64,000 bases of DNA, from assembly GCA_965116465.1 (NCBI GenBank), contig OZ220687.1, forward strand, positions 3,348,001 through 3,412,000, given 5' to 3'. Source of the DNA: VXNF01 sp965116465. Its GTDB lineage: Bacteria > Actinomycetota > Acidimicrobiia > Acidimicrobiales > CATQHL01. The translations under genes and the position numbers were made by a program. The stretch's first letter is position 1, and every line of letters begins with the position of its first letter. Below, piece by piece: positions 35,801 through 43,189 of the stretch. A model generated the notes under the pieces. It saw only the letters and a list, made by a program, of their open reading frames with translations. It was not told where the DNA came from and ran no database searches.

Positions 35801-35985
35801 AGCGATGCCGAGGGAGTAGCGCAGCGCCCGGTCCGGATCGGCTCGGACGATCTCGTTGAGAATGCCGACCGGTTGCGGGTCGAGGTTGGCGAGGGGGACG
35901 GCGAGGATGCTGTCACAATTGATGGCGCAGGGCTCTGGGAGGCCCTCCTCCGTAAGGGAAACGTCTCCTCGTGTGAGTGCGTCCC
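35801..35985 (-). pseudogene. mazF relic (C-terminal half)
   Basis: The minus frame reads EEGLPEPCAINCDSILAVPL, then NLDPQPVGILNEIVRADPDR and ALRYSLGI. This is nearly the same as the C-terminal half of the intact MazF at 37026-37349 (EEGLPERCVINCDNILTVPL). The N-terminal half is missing and no start or stop fits a functional gene. It lies downstream of the NYN gene, so that gene is bracketed by two mazF copies. Confidence 0.85.
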
Positions 35986-36043
35986 CCTAGAGCGGCGCCG
36001 GATGATCGCTCGTCGTTGCCAGGTGTCGACGTTGGAGTGCTCG

Positions 36044-36718
36044 TCACTCTCGGGGCTGCCGCATTGGAAGCATCGAGCGGATGGCATCGTCGGGGATGTC
36101 GATGATGTCGTCGGCGAGTTGGGCGAGTGTTGAGGCGACGCTCTGCCTGTCAGGCGTAGCGACGATCACTCGCGTTCCGTAGTCCTGAGCCGTTCTGACG
36201 GCTTCGGCGAGGTCGCGATCTCCGGAGACGAGAATCATCGAGGAGAAGATCGATCGACTGGCCAAGCGCACGAGGTCCAGCACGATGAGCGTGTCGACAC
36301 CCTTCTGCTCCCGCCGGACGCGACCGGCCAAGTGCCTCTTGAACTCCTCAAGCAGGGTGGTTGGCTCAATCTCCAGACTTTCAGCCGCCTGTCGGACGGC
36401 TTGTCGCATTTGGCTATCGAGGTCGACCGGGTTCTCGGCGACGTGACCCAAGCGGAGTTGGATTCCCGGTGTGAAGGCGATCCCATCGAAGAATCTCCGC
36501 TGTCTTCGATAGTCGACGTGGGAGGGATCGAAGGCTCCGTCGTACCAGTAGGTCCGGAGAAGATCCTGGTCGGCGGGGAGATCGGGAGCGCGGGACCGCA
36601 GCCAGTCGACTACAGCAGCGGCGTCGAGGCGTACTTCCCACGGCTTCCGGCCGACTGCAGCCGCACCTTGAGCGCGAAGGTATCCCGCGTCAATGAATCC
36701 GGAGCAGGTTGCGCGCAT
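36044..36718 (-). CDS. NYN-domain (PIN-like) putative ribonuclease, second copy
   Basis: This 224-aa product belongs to the NYN/LabA-like family by its three acidic motifs: GFIDAGYLRAQG (Asp about residue 10), EQKGVDTLIVLDLVRLA (about 137-153) and ILVSGDRDLAEAV (about 162-174). It shares architecture but little sequence with the NYN protein at 22743. An Asp-rich C-terminus (LADDIIDIPDD) follows. It lies between a mazF relic and an intact mazEF pair, so a role linked to RNA decay or stress is plausible. ATG 36718 is the written start. Confidence 0.82.
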   Translation of the reverse strand: MRATCSGFIDAGYLRAQGAAAVGRKPWEVRLDAAAVVDWLRSRAPDLPADQDLLRTYWYDGAFDPSHVDYRRQRRFFDGIAFTPGIQLRLGHVAENPVDLDSQMRQAVRQAAESLEIEPTTLLEEFKRHLAGRVRREQKGVDTLIVLDLVRLASRSIFSSMILVSGDRDLAEAVRTAQDYGTRVIVATPDRQSVASTLAQLADDIIDIPDDAIRSMLPMRQPRE

Positions 36719-37025
36719 CTCGGTACTCCTTCGCGAGCCTCGAAACCTTGTCAGGCCTTAGCAGAACCGCGAACGCGAACGGAGCCGGTCGAATCGGTCG
36801 GTGGGGAAAAGCCTTACCGGACAGTGGACCAGGGCTGCTGTCCGGCAGGCAATGGGCGGGGGCCACCGGTCTCGGTTGAGACCTGGCCCAATGGGCTCCC
36901 TGGAGCCCGGATCCAATTGCAGCGATTGTAGACCGCTCGAAATTTTCCGACAACGACTGGACCTGTGTGCACGCCCGCCCGGCAGGTCGCGCTCGTTCCC
37001 TTCGGCCGCCCGAGCCACGGATCAG
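36719..37025. other. Intergenic region between NYN and mazF genes
   Basis: This 307-bp interval holds one inverted repeat (CCGGACAG 36817-36824 and CTGTCCGG 36838-36845), which may end the mazF transcript or control the NYN gene. Otherwise nothing is recognised. Confidence 0.4.
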
Positions 37026-37349
37026 TCAATACGCGATGTCGAGGGCGTAGCGCACTGCGCGGTCCAGGTCGGCTCGGACGATCTCGTTGAGACGGCCGAC
37101 AGGCTGCGGGTCGAGTTCGGTGAGGGGGACCGTGAGGATGTTGTCGCAGTTGATGACGCAGCGTTCCGGGAGGCCCTCCTCGAAGCCGATCTCGACCTCG
37201 GAGCGGATGCCGCGAGTCGTGCGGGTGATCGGAGCGCACGTGACCGCGGTGAGGACCGACGTCGCGGCGTCTCTCGTGAGGACGCACACGGGGCGCCGGC
37301 CAGCCGGTGGACCGAGGTTGGCCCAGTAGATCTCGTTGTGAGCTACCAC
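37026..37349 (-). CDS. mazF: MazF/PemK-family mRNA interferase
   Basis: This 107-aa toxin cleaves single-stranded RNA and arrests growth. Family features are the N-terminal IYWANLGPPAGRRPVCVLTRD (RRPV loop with the catalytic Arg), the Thr of APITRTTRG and the NCDNILTVPL core. Length is normal. It overlaps the antitoxin gene by 7 bp and is translated second. Confidence 0.92.
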   Translation of the reverse strand: MVAHNEIYWANLGPPAGRRPVCVLTRDAATSVLTAVTCAPITRTTRGIRSEVEIGFEEGLPERCVINCDNILTVPLTELDPQPVGRLNEIVRADLDRAVRYALDIAY

Positions 37350-37588
37350 TCGGGCGCCGTCCGGGCCGCTAGGCGAGCCGCCGATCGCACCAGTGCCGGA
37401 TCGGGGGGTTGCCGGCGGTAGGCAGCGATCAACTCGGCGTCCGCCGCGGCCTCTTCTTCGGCTTCGATCACCGCTCGCGCACCCCAGCGGAGCAGCTCGG
37501 ATCTGCTGGTGCTGCGCGCCGCGGCGATGCGGTCCAACTCCGTCACGAGATCGTCATCGAGTTGGACGAGCACCTCACGCCGGGCCAT
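37343..37588 (-). CDS. Ribbon-helix-helix antitoxin for MazF
   Basis: This 81-aa product has an N-terminal RHH fold (ARREVLVQLDDDLVTELDRIA, then STSRSELLRWGARAV) for DNA binding. A C-terminal acidic, flexible tail should wrap the toxin. ATG 37588 is preferred, because the alternative ATG 37594 lies inside the inverted repeat at 37590-37611. The 7-bp overlap with mazF couples their translation. Confidence 0.88.
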   Translation of the reverse strand: MARREVLVQLDDDLVTELDRIAAARSTSRSELLRWGARAVIEAEEEAAADAELIAAYRRQPPDPALVRSAARLAARTAPEW

Positions 37589-37589
37589 G

Positions 37590-37611
37590 ACCATATGTTA
37601 GAGCATATGGT
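37590..37611 (-). promoter_or_regulatory. mazEF autoregulatory operator candidate
   Basis: ACCATATG and CATATGGT are perfect 8-bp arms around TTAGAG, touching the antitoxin start codon. On the minus strand TAACAT ends 6 nt before ATG 37588, which fits a leaderless transcript repressed by its own RHH protein. Confidence 0.6.
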
Positions 37612-37713
37612 ACTCGCCGTCAGATGCCACGACGGTCCGGACCCTCATGACGGCTCAAGGCGGACACGACAACCCCGGGGTCTGACCGTGGCCGCCGTAC
37701 CCGGAGCCCCTGC

Positions 37714-38094
37714 TCATGGGCTCGCCGGCTCGAGCCACCACACGAACGCCCCGACATCGTCGAGCATGGGGCCGTGTTCGACGAGGAGGGCGCCGAGTGC
37801 GTCGGCCAGGACTCGCACATGGTCCGGGGCGGAGCGGGGGAACCGGCGAGGGTGAGTGAGGATCAGCCCCGAGTGCTGCTGCCCCGCAGCCGAGAGGTAC
37901 TGGTGCAGCGGGGCGAAGTCCTTGACATTCTCGGTGACCACCGCCCGCTCATCGGCCGCCGCGGCCCGCAGCAGGTCCTCGTCGGACATTCCGATGAGTT
38001 CTGCACGTTCCTTGACGGCGACGGCGTCGTAGCCCCGGTCTCGCAGCCGGGCCGCGACTCGCGGGGCGTGCATCTCGTCGAGGAGGAGCCTCAC
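37714..38094 (-). CDS. DUF5615 PIN-like toxin
   Basis: This 126-aa product opens with LLLDEMHAPRVAARLRDRGYD, and the acidic residues continue in MSDEDLLRAAAADERAVVTENVKDF. That is the DUF5615 variant of the PIN nuclease fold, usually a toxin paired with a DUF433-like antitoxin. It overlaps the upstream gene by 4 bp (ATGA). Confidence 0.82.
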   Translation of the reverse strand: MRLLLDEMHAPRVAARLRDRGYDAVAVKERAELIGMSDEDLLRAAAADERAVVTENVKDFAPLHQYLSAAGQQHSGLILTHPRRFPRSAPDHVRVLADALGALLVEHGPMLDDVGAFVWWLEPASP

Positions 38095-38513
38095 CCCGAA
38101 AGCAGCCTGCGCTCGTTCTCCCAGGTGGCCAACTCGCGGTCGGCAATGTCGTCGTTGTGTGTGATCTCAGCGTCGATCTCGTCGGTGAACTCGGCGTAGT
38201 ACCGGCTGGCTGTCCGGACCTGCGCGACGGTGAGGCCGAGCTGGGCAGCCGCGGCGGCGACCCGCTCCTCGACACTGCCCCGCAGACCTCGTAGCAGCCC
38301 GACGATCTCCCACACGTCGGGCCCGGCAGCCAATCCTGCCCGCCGGCCGCTCGGCCCGTCGCGGAAGACGATCCCGGGATGAGCCTCCATGCGCAGGCCC
38401 TCGTCGATCAGGCGCTCTCCCACCGAGGAGATCGATTCGGCCCGCTGCGCGGCGCCCCGCTTGAGCCGCTCGTAGGCGCCTGCGCGCTTGAACCGGATCG
38501 AGAGCACAGTCAT
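38091..38513 (-). CDS. Antitoxin partner of the DUF5615 protein
   Basis: This 140-aa product is translationally coupled to the DUF5615 gene. The C-terminal half contains LRGSVEERVAAAAAQLGLTVAQVRTASRYYAEFTDEID, a helix-turn-helix arrangement close to the DUF433 antitoxins. The middle segment GIVFRDGPSGRRAGL is also typical. The start is ATG 38513. An inverted repeat touches this codon, suggesting autoregulation. Confidence 0.78.
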   Translation of the reverse strand: MTVLSIRFKRAGAYERLKRGAAQRAESISSVGERLIDEGLRMEAHPGIVFRDGPSGRRAGLAAGPDVWEIVGLLRGLRGSVEERVAAAAAQLGLTVAQVRTASRYYAEFTDEIDAEITHNDDIADRELATWENERRLLSG

Positions 38514-38539
38514 GGTGACAGTGTAGTCAATCGTCACCA
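38513..38539 (-). promoter_or_regulatory. Operator candidate of the DUF5615 operon
   Basis: TGGTGAC (38513-38519) and GTCACCA (38533-38539) are perfect 7-bp arms that reach the start codon. TACACT on the minus strand lies 6 nt before the ATG, so the message may be leaderless. Confidence 0.5.
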
Positions 38540-38719
38540 AACGGCCGACGAGCCGCCGTGCTCAGAACCAGTCGATTTGCCTGGCGGCGCTTGCTATCGG
38601 ACGATCGGCTCAGGTGGACGACGGTGTAACGACGCGGCAAACCTGCTGCGCCAACGCGCCGCGGAATGTACCGCGCACGGCCAATCAGTCAGAATCATCC
38701 CGCTAGATTCTCGGCGGCC

Positions 38720-40369
38720 ATGATTGCAGGGACCTACGAGACCACCGGCGCCGGCGCGCAATCCGGGGGCGACTTCGACGCGGTCGTCATCGGCGCGGGG
38801 GCTGCCGGGCTCTACGCCCTGCACCGGCTGCGCGGCCTCGGGCTCTCGGTGCGGGTGTTCGAGCAGGGCGACGGCGTCGGTGGGACGTGGTACTGGAACC
38901 GCTATCCCGGCGCCCGCTGCGACGTGGAGAGTTGGGACTACTGCTACTCGTTCTCCGAGGAGCTCGAGCAGGAGTGGGACTGGACCGAGCGGTTCCCCAG
39001 CCAACCGGAGCTGGAGCGCTACTTCAATCACGTCGCCGACCGATTCGATCTGCGCCGCGACATCCAATTCGACACGCGGGTCGAGCGGGCCGGCTTCGAC
39101 GAGGGCAGCAACCGCTGGGTCATCGACACGTCGGACGGCGCCACGGTCTCGGCCCGGTTCCTGGTGTCGGCGGCCGGCTGCCTCTCGGAGGTGAACAAGC
39201 CGCCGATCCCCGGTGCCGAGACGTTCGCGGGCATCCAGCACCACACCGCCCGCTGGCCCGCCGAGGGCGTCGACGTGGCCGGCAAGCGGGTCGGCGTGAT
39301 CGGCACCGGCTCCAGCGGCGTGCAGGTCATCCCCCAGGTCGCCAAGACGGCCGAGCACATCTACGTCTTCCAGCGCACCGCGCAGTACACCGTTCCGGCA
39401 CGCAACCGCCCGCTCGACGACGAGGCCCGCCGGGAACTCCGCGACAGCTTCACCGAGCGGCAGGAGTTCAAGCGGACGACCCCTGCCGGGCTGTCCCGCC
39501 CCGTCGTCCCGGCGTCCTCGGACCTGGACGCAGCCGCCCGCGCCGAGATTCTCGAGGCCTCATGGCAACGGGGAGGGCCGGGCTTCGCCATGACTATCGA
39601 CGACATCCTGACCAACCCCGAATCGAACCAGCGTGCTGCGCAGTTCGTGCGCGACAAGGTCCGGGCGAAGGTCGCCGACCAGGAGGTCGCCGACAAGCTC
39701 GTGGACATCGACTTTCCGATCGGGGCCCGGCGGCTGATCGTCGACATCGACTACTTCGAGACGTACAACCGCGGCAACGTCACGCTGGTGGACGTGAAGG
39801 CGGCGCCGATCACCGAGATCACGCCCCGGGGGTTGCGCACTTCCGACGCCCACTACGACCTCGACGTGCTGGTCTTCGCCACAGGCTTCGACGGCATGAC
39901 CGGTGCCCTGCTGTCGATGGACCTCCGTGGGGTCCGCGGGCTGGCACTGCGGGACAAGTGGGCTGACGGGGCGGGCACCTACATCGGCCTGGTCGCGTCC
40001 GGGTTCCCGAACCTGTTCATGATCACCGGGCCGGGCAGCCCGGCGGTGTTCAGCAACGTCATGCTGTCCATCGAGCAGCACGTGGACTGGATCGCCGACT
40101 GCCTCGCCCACATGGTCGAGGGTGGCTTCGACCGCATCGACGCCGACCCGGAGGCCGAGGCCCGCTGGACCCGGCTGGTGGAGGATCTCGTCGCCCGCAG
40201 CATCGTCGGCAAGACGAACTCATGGTGGACAGGGGCGAACATCCCGGGCAAGCCCCGCGGCATCACCATGTACCTGGGGGGAACCCACAACTACCGGGCC
40301 GCCTGCGACGAGGTCGCCGCCAACGGCTACGAGGGATTCACCCTCACCCGCTCAGCCGACCCGACCTAG
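38720..40369 (+). CDS. Type I Baeyer-Villiger-like flavin monooxygenase
   Basis: This 549-aa enzyme uses FAD, NADPH and oxygen to oxidise a ketone or similar substrate. FAD motif VVIGAGAAGLYALHRL is at about residues 22-37. The type I fingerprint F-x-G-x-x-x-H-x-x-x-W is intact in FAGIQHHTARW (about 171-181), directly before the NADPH motif GVIGTGSSGVQ. The motif DVLVFATGFDGMTG and WWTGANIPGKP near the end match cyclohexanone-monooxygenase-like proteins. ATG 38720 is chosen as the first start before the FAD fold. It stands alone, with no ketone pathway genes next to it. Confidence 0.93.
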   Translation: MIAGTYETTGAGAQSGGDFDAVVIGAGAAGLYALHRLRGLGLSVRVFEQGDGVGGTWYWNRYPGARCDVESWDYCYSFSEELEQEWDWTERFPSQPELERYFNHVADRFDLRRDIQFDTRVERAGFDEGSNRWVIDTSDGATVSARFLVSAAGCLSEVNKPPIPGAETFAGIQHHTARWPAEGVDVAGKRVGVIGTGSSGVQVIPQVAKTAEHIYVFQRTAQYTVPARNRPLDDEARRELRDSFTERQEFKRTTPAGLSRPVVPASSDLDAAARAEILEASWQRGGPGFAMTIDDILTNPESNQRAAQFVRDKVRAKVADQEVADKLVDIDFPIGARRLIVDIDYFETYNRGNVTLVDVKAAPITEITPRGLRTSDAHYDLDVLVFATGFDGMTGALLSMDLRGVRGLALRDKWADGAGTYIGLVASGFPNLFMITGPGSPAVFSNVMLSIEQHVDWIADCLAHMVEGGFDRIDADPEAEARWTRLVEDLVARSIVGKTNSWWTGANIPGKPRGITMYLGGTHNYRAACDEVAANGYEGFTLTRSADPT

Positions 40370-40393
40370 CGGCGATGATCCGAGAGGCTGCAC

Positions 40394-40579
40394 TCACCCC
40401 TCGCTGTCATCGCGACGCTGCTGAGCGCTGAACGCGGCACCCAACGCGACGCCCACACCGGCTCCAATCGCGACGCCGACCCCGACGTCGCCGAGTGCCG
40501 CGCCGATCCCCGCACCGATCCCGACGCCGAGCGCGATGACGACTCCCATGCGGGCGTTGGGCTTTGAACTCTTCGTCAC
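40394..40579 (-). CDS. Small glycine-zipper membrane protein
   Basis: This 61-aa product starts at GTG 40579, with AGGAGG 7 nt upstream. A basic N-terminus leads into a hydrophobic segment rich in G-x-G-x-G and G-x-x-x-G steps, such as ALGVGIGAGIGAALGDVGVG. It ends in a charged tail. Such segments pack as membrane helices or oligomerise. The function is unknown. Confidence 0.65.
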   Translation of the reverse strand: MTKSSKPNARMGVVIALGVGIGAGIGAALGDVGVGVAIGAGVGVALGAAFSAQQRRDDSEG

Positions 40580-40620
40580 TTCCCGCCTCCTGTCTCGCTG
40601 TGACAACCCACGGTAAGTCA

Positions 40621-40644
40621 GGGGGGGGGGGGGGGGGGGGGGGG
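40621..40644. repeat. Poly-G homopolymer of 24 nt
   Basis: A run of 24 consecutive G lies between the glycine-zipper gene start and the E2 stop. It is far longer than any other homopolymer in the window. It may be a hypermutable tract or an assembly or sequencing artefact. Confidence 0.9.
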
Positions 40645-40655
40645 CTCAATGCGAG

Positions 40656-41183
40656 TCAGGGGCCTGAGGATGAAGCCGCTCTCACGTCGTCCTCTGTGAC
40701 TCGGCCGCCAGGTCCGGTACCGGCCACCGAGTCGAGGTTCACGCCGAGGTCTGCGGCCAGCCGCCGGGCGCGGGGCGTGACCTGCCGGCGGGATCCGTCA
40801 CCGCTCTCGTCATTCCGGCGAAGAGCCTGCGCCGGACTCGATCCGGGGCCGGAATCCGTGTCGGGCCTGCGCGGATCCTCGGCGGGATCCGGCTCGTCGT
40901 CGCCGACGACCGGCTCGCCGGCGTCCGCCGCGGCGGCTCCGGCGGGGCCGATCACCCCCAGCAGTTCGTTGACGGCGACGGTCTCGCCCTCGGGGACCAG
41001 GATGCGCTGGAGCACGCCGCTGCCAGTGGACACCAGTTCCTCGGTGACCTTCTCCGCCTCGATCTCGGCCACGACCTCCCCGGCTGCCACGGGATCGCCC
41101 TCGCGCTTGAACCACGTGATGATCGTGCCCTCCTGCATCCCCATGCCGAACTGGGGGAGGCGGATCTCGCTGACCGCGGTCAT
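40656..41183 (-). CDS. Minimal E2: lipoyl domain plus E3-binding domain, no acyltransferase domain
   Basis: This 175-aa protein has a lipoyl domain (residues about 5-80, with the modified Lys in EIEAEKVTEEL). A linker follows, then a peripheral subunit-binding domain (TPRARRLAADLGVNLDSVAGTGPGGRV, core R-L-A). It then stops at ASSSGP, where true E2 proteins continue with about 230 catalytic residues. The linker is partly encoded by a REP-like palindrome (40808-40857). The start ATG overlaps the E1 beta stop (ATGA), so it belongs to that operon. A separate acyltransferase or an unusual acceptor must exist if the complex is active. Confidence 0.85.
   Translation of the reverse strand: MTAVSEIRLPQFGMGMQEGTIITWFKREGDPVAAGEVVAEIEAEKVTEELVSTGSGVLQRILVPEGETVAVNELLGVIGPAGAAAADAGEPVVGDDEPDPAEDPRRPDTDSGPGSSPAQALRRNDESGDGSRRQVTPRARRLAADLGVNLDSVAGTGPGGRVTEDDVRAASSSGP
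40808..40857. repeat. REP-like palindrome inside the E2 reading frame
   Basis: Outer arms ATTCCGGC (40812-40819) and GCCGGAAT (40848-40855) and inner arms CCGGA (40832-40836) and TCCGG (40842-40846) form a nested hairpin. This is the common dispersed element class also seen at 16591. In the E2 frame it encodes DSGPGSSPAQALRRNDES, a flexible linker. Confidence 0.7.
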
Positions 41184-42148
41184 GCCATCAGATGGCGGGC
41201 GGCGGCTGCGATCCGATCGGCGCTCGGGTACAGGGGGCGCTCGAGGGCGGCGCTGTAGGGGATCTGCGTGTGGGGCGTCGTCACCCGGGCGATCGGGGCC
41301 TGCAGGTCCCAGAACGCCTCCTCGGCGACGATCGCGGCCACCTCCGACGCCACCGAGCCCATCTCGTGGGCGGGATCGGCGACGACGAGCCTGCCGGTCT
41401 TGGCGACCGAGGACAAGACGGTCCGGCGGTCCAGCGGCACGATCGATCGGAGGTCGACCACCTCCACCGAGATCCCCTCGCCGGCGAGTTCCTCGGCCGC
41501 CGTCAGGGCATGGGCGACCGCGCCGGCCAGGGCCACGACGGTGACATCGCTGCCCTCGCGCTTCACGTCCGCCTCGCCCAGCGGCACGACGTGGTCGCCG
41601 TCGGGCACCTCGCCGCGCTGGCCCCACAGGCCGCCGTCCTCGAAGCTGATCACGGGGTCGTCGTCGCGGATCGCCGCCTTGAGCATCCCCTTGGCGTCGG
41701 CGGGCGTGGCCGGCGCGATGAGCTTCAGGCCGGGGATCGTCATCAGGGTGGGGTAGGGCCGGTCGGAGTGCTGGGCGGCGTTGCCGCGGTTGTAGAGCAT
41801 GGGCGCCATCAGCGTGATCGGCATCTTGGCCTGCCCGCCGTAGAGGTACGTGGACTTGGCGATGATCGAGACGAGCTGATCGAAGGCCACGTACACGAAC
41901 GGTGCGATCAGCATGTGCACCACGGGACGCATACCCACCATGGCCGCGCCGGCGCCCGCCCCCACGAAGCCGGCCTCGGAGATCGGCGTGTCGCGGACCC
42001 GCTCCTGGCCGAACTTGTCGACCAGCCCCGTGGTGGAGCCCATCAGGCCCCAGGTCACGTCCTCGCCCATCACGAAGACCGTCTCGTCGCGTTCCATCTC
42101 CTCGACCAGCGCCTCGTTGAGCGCTTCGAGATATGTGGCGGTGTGCAT
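41180..42148 (-). CDS. 2-oxoacid/acetoin dehydrogenase E1 beta subunit
   Basis: This 322-aa protein is the transketolase-like beta chain of a ThDP-dependent E1 heterotetramer. Family motifs are FVMGEDVTWG, RVRDTPISEAGFVGAGAGAA, ending near the Glu that activates ThDP, and the C-terminal VTTPHTQIPYSAALE. I prefer ATG 42148, because GAGGG precedes it, to ATG 42166, which lacks a ribosome site and overlaps E1 alpha. It is co-transcribed with E1 alpha and the minimal E2. The sequence resembles acetoin and pyruvate-type enzymes; the substrate is not fixed. Confidence 0.92.
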   Translation of the reverse strand: MHTATYLEALNEALVEEMERDETVFVMGEDVTWGLMGSTTGLVDKFGQERVRDTPISEAGFVGAGAGAAMVGMRPVVHMLIAPFVYVAFDQLVSIIAKSTYLYGGQAKMPITLMAPMLYNRGNAAQHSDRPYPTLMTIPGLKLIAPATPADAKGMLKAAIRDDDPVISFEDGGLWGQRGEVPDGDHVVPLGEADVKREGSDVTVVALAGAVAHALTAAEELAGEGISVEVVDLRSIVPLDRRTVLSSVAKTGRLVVADPAHEMGSVASEVAAIVAEEAFWDLQAPIARVTTPHTQIPYSAALERPLYPSADRIAAAARHLMA

Positions 42149-42158
42149 CTCGGGACCC

Positions 42159-43136
42159 TCAGGCATCGATCGGATTCGTGAAGAGGTGCGTGAAGGCGGC
42201 CTCGGGCGGGGGAGCGGGGCTCGAGCGGGCGAACTCGAGCGCCCCGCTCAAATCGGCCGCGACCTCTGCGTCGATGGCGTCCAACTCGTCGCCGTCGATG
42301 CCGTGTTCTCCCAGTACGTCGCGGAACAGCACCAGCGGGTCGCGCCGCGTCCGCCAGTGCTCGATCTCGGCGGGGTCGCGGTAGTTCTCGATCCGGATGC
42401 CGATGGCGTGGTTGTCGAACCGGTAGGTCATGGTCTCCACCAGGCTGGGCCCCTCGCCCCGGCGGGCCCGCGCCGCCGCCTCGCTGACCGCTTCGTGGAC
42501 GGCGAGCACGTCCTGGCCGTCCACGGTGACGCCGGGAATGTTGTAGCCGGCGGCCCGCTCCGACACCCGCTCGACCGACATGGTCTTGCCCACCGCGGTC
42601 AACTCGCCGTAGCCGTTGTTCTCGCACACGTAGACGGCCGGGAGCGTCCAGATCGCCGCCAGGTTGAGTGACTCGTGGAACGTCCCCTGGTTCGAGGCGC
42701 CGTCGCCGAAGAAGCACAGCGTCACCCGGTCCAGACCCTGCATCTTCGAGCCCAGCGCCGCCCCCGCCGCCACGGGCAGTCCCGACCCGACGATTGACGT
42801 CTCCCCGAGGCTGCCGACGGAGAAGTCCGACAGGTGCATCGACCCGCCCTTGCCCTGGTTGACCCCGGTCTCCTTACCCATCAACTCGGCGAGCAGGCCA
42901 TCCAGTGCCGCCCCCTTGCCGATGGGGTGACCGTGCGAGCGGTGCGTGCCCACCATGTAGTCGTCGTCGCGCAGCGCCATGCACGACCCGACGATCGAGG
43001 CCTCCTGGCCGGTGGAGGTGTGGAACGCCCCGTACAGCTCGCCGGCGAGCAGGAGTTCCTTGGTGGTGGCCTCGAACTGCCGGATGCGCGACATGCGCCG
43101 GTACATCTCCCGCAGATCGTCGCTTGAGACTGTCAT
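42159..43136 (-). CDS. 2-oxoacid/acetoin dehydrogenase E1 alpha subunit
   Basis: This 325-aa alpha chain binds ThDP through CFFGDGASNQGTFHESLNLA leading to ENNGYG (G-D-G to N-N). It also has THRSHGHPIGKG and the pyruvate dehydrogenase-like NQGKGGSMHL. ATG 43136 has GAGGAG upstream. It is the first gene of a three-gene operon (E1 alpha, E1 beta, E2). No E3 dihydrolipoamide dehydrogenase is adjacent, so the E3 must be shared. It is divergent from the SDR at 43190. Confidence 0.92.
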   Translation of the reverse strand: MTVSSDDLREMYRRMSRIRQFEATTKELLLAGELYGAFHTSTGQEASIVGSCMALRDDDYMVGTHRSHGHPIGKGAALDGLLAELMGKETGVNQGKGGSMHLSDFSVGSLGETSIVGSGLPVAAGAALGSKMQGLDRVTLCFFGDGASNQGTFHESLNLAAIWTLPAVYVCENNGYGELTAVGKTMSVERVSERAAGYNIPGVTVDGQDVLAVHEAVSEAAARARRGEGPSLVETMTYRFDNHAIGIRIENYRDPAEIEHWRTRRDPLVLFRDVLGEHGIDGDELDAIDAEVAADLSGALEFARSSPAPPPEAAFTHLFTNPIDA

Positions 43137-43189
43137 GGCCTGCTCCTCGCCCGGAGAGGTCATGCTACGCCCACCCTTGATCGGGTGCG

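Noticed and set aside
42550..42575. CTCCGACACC, similar to the 3' end of tRNA-Leu, as a second attachment site
   Set aside because: Only ten bases match, and the site lies inside the E1 alpha coding region.
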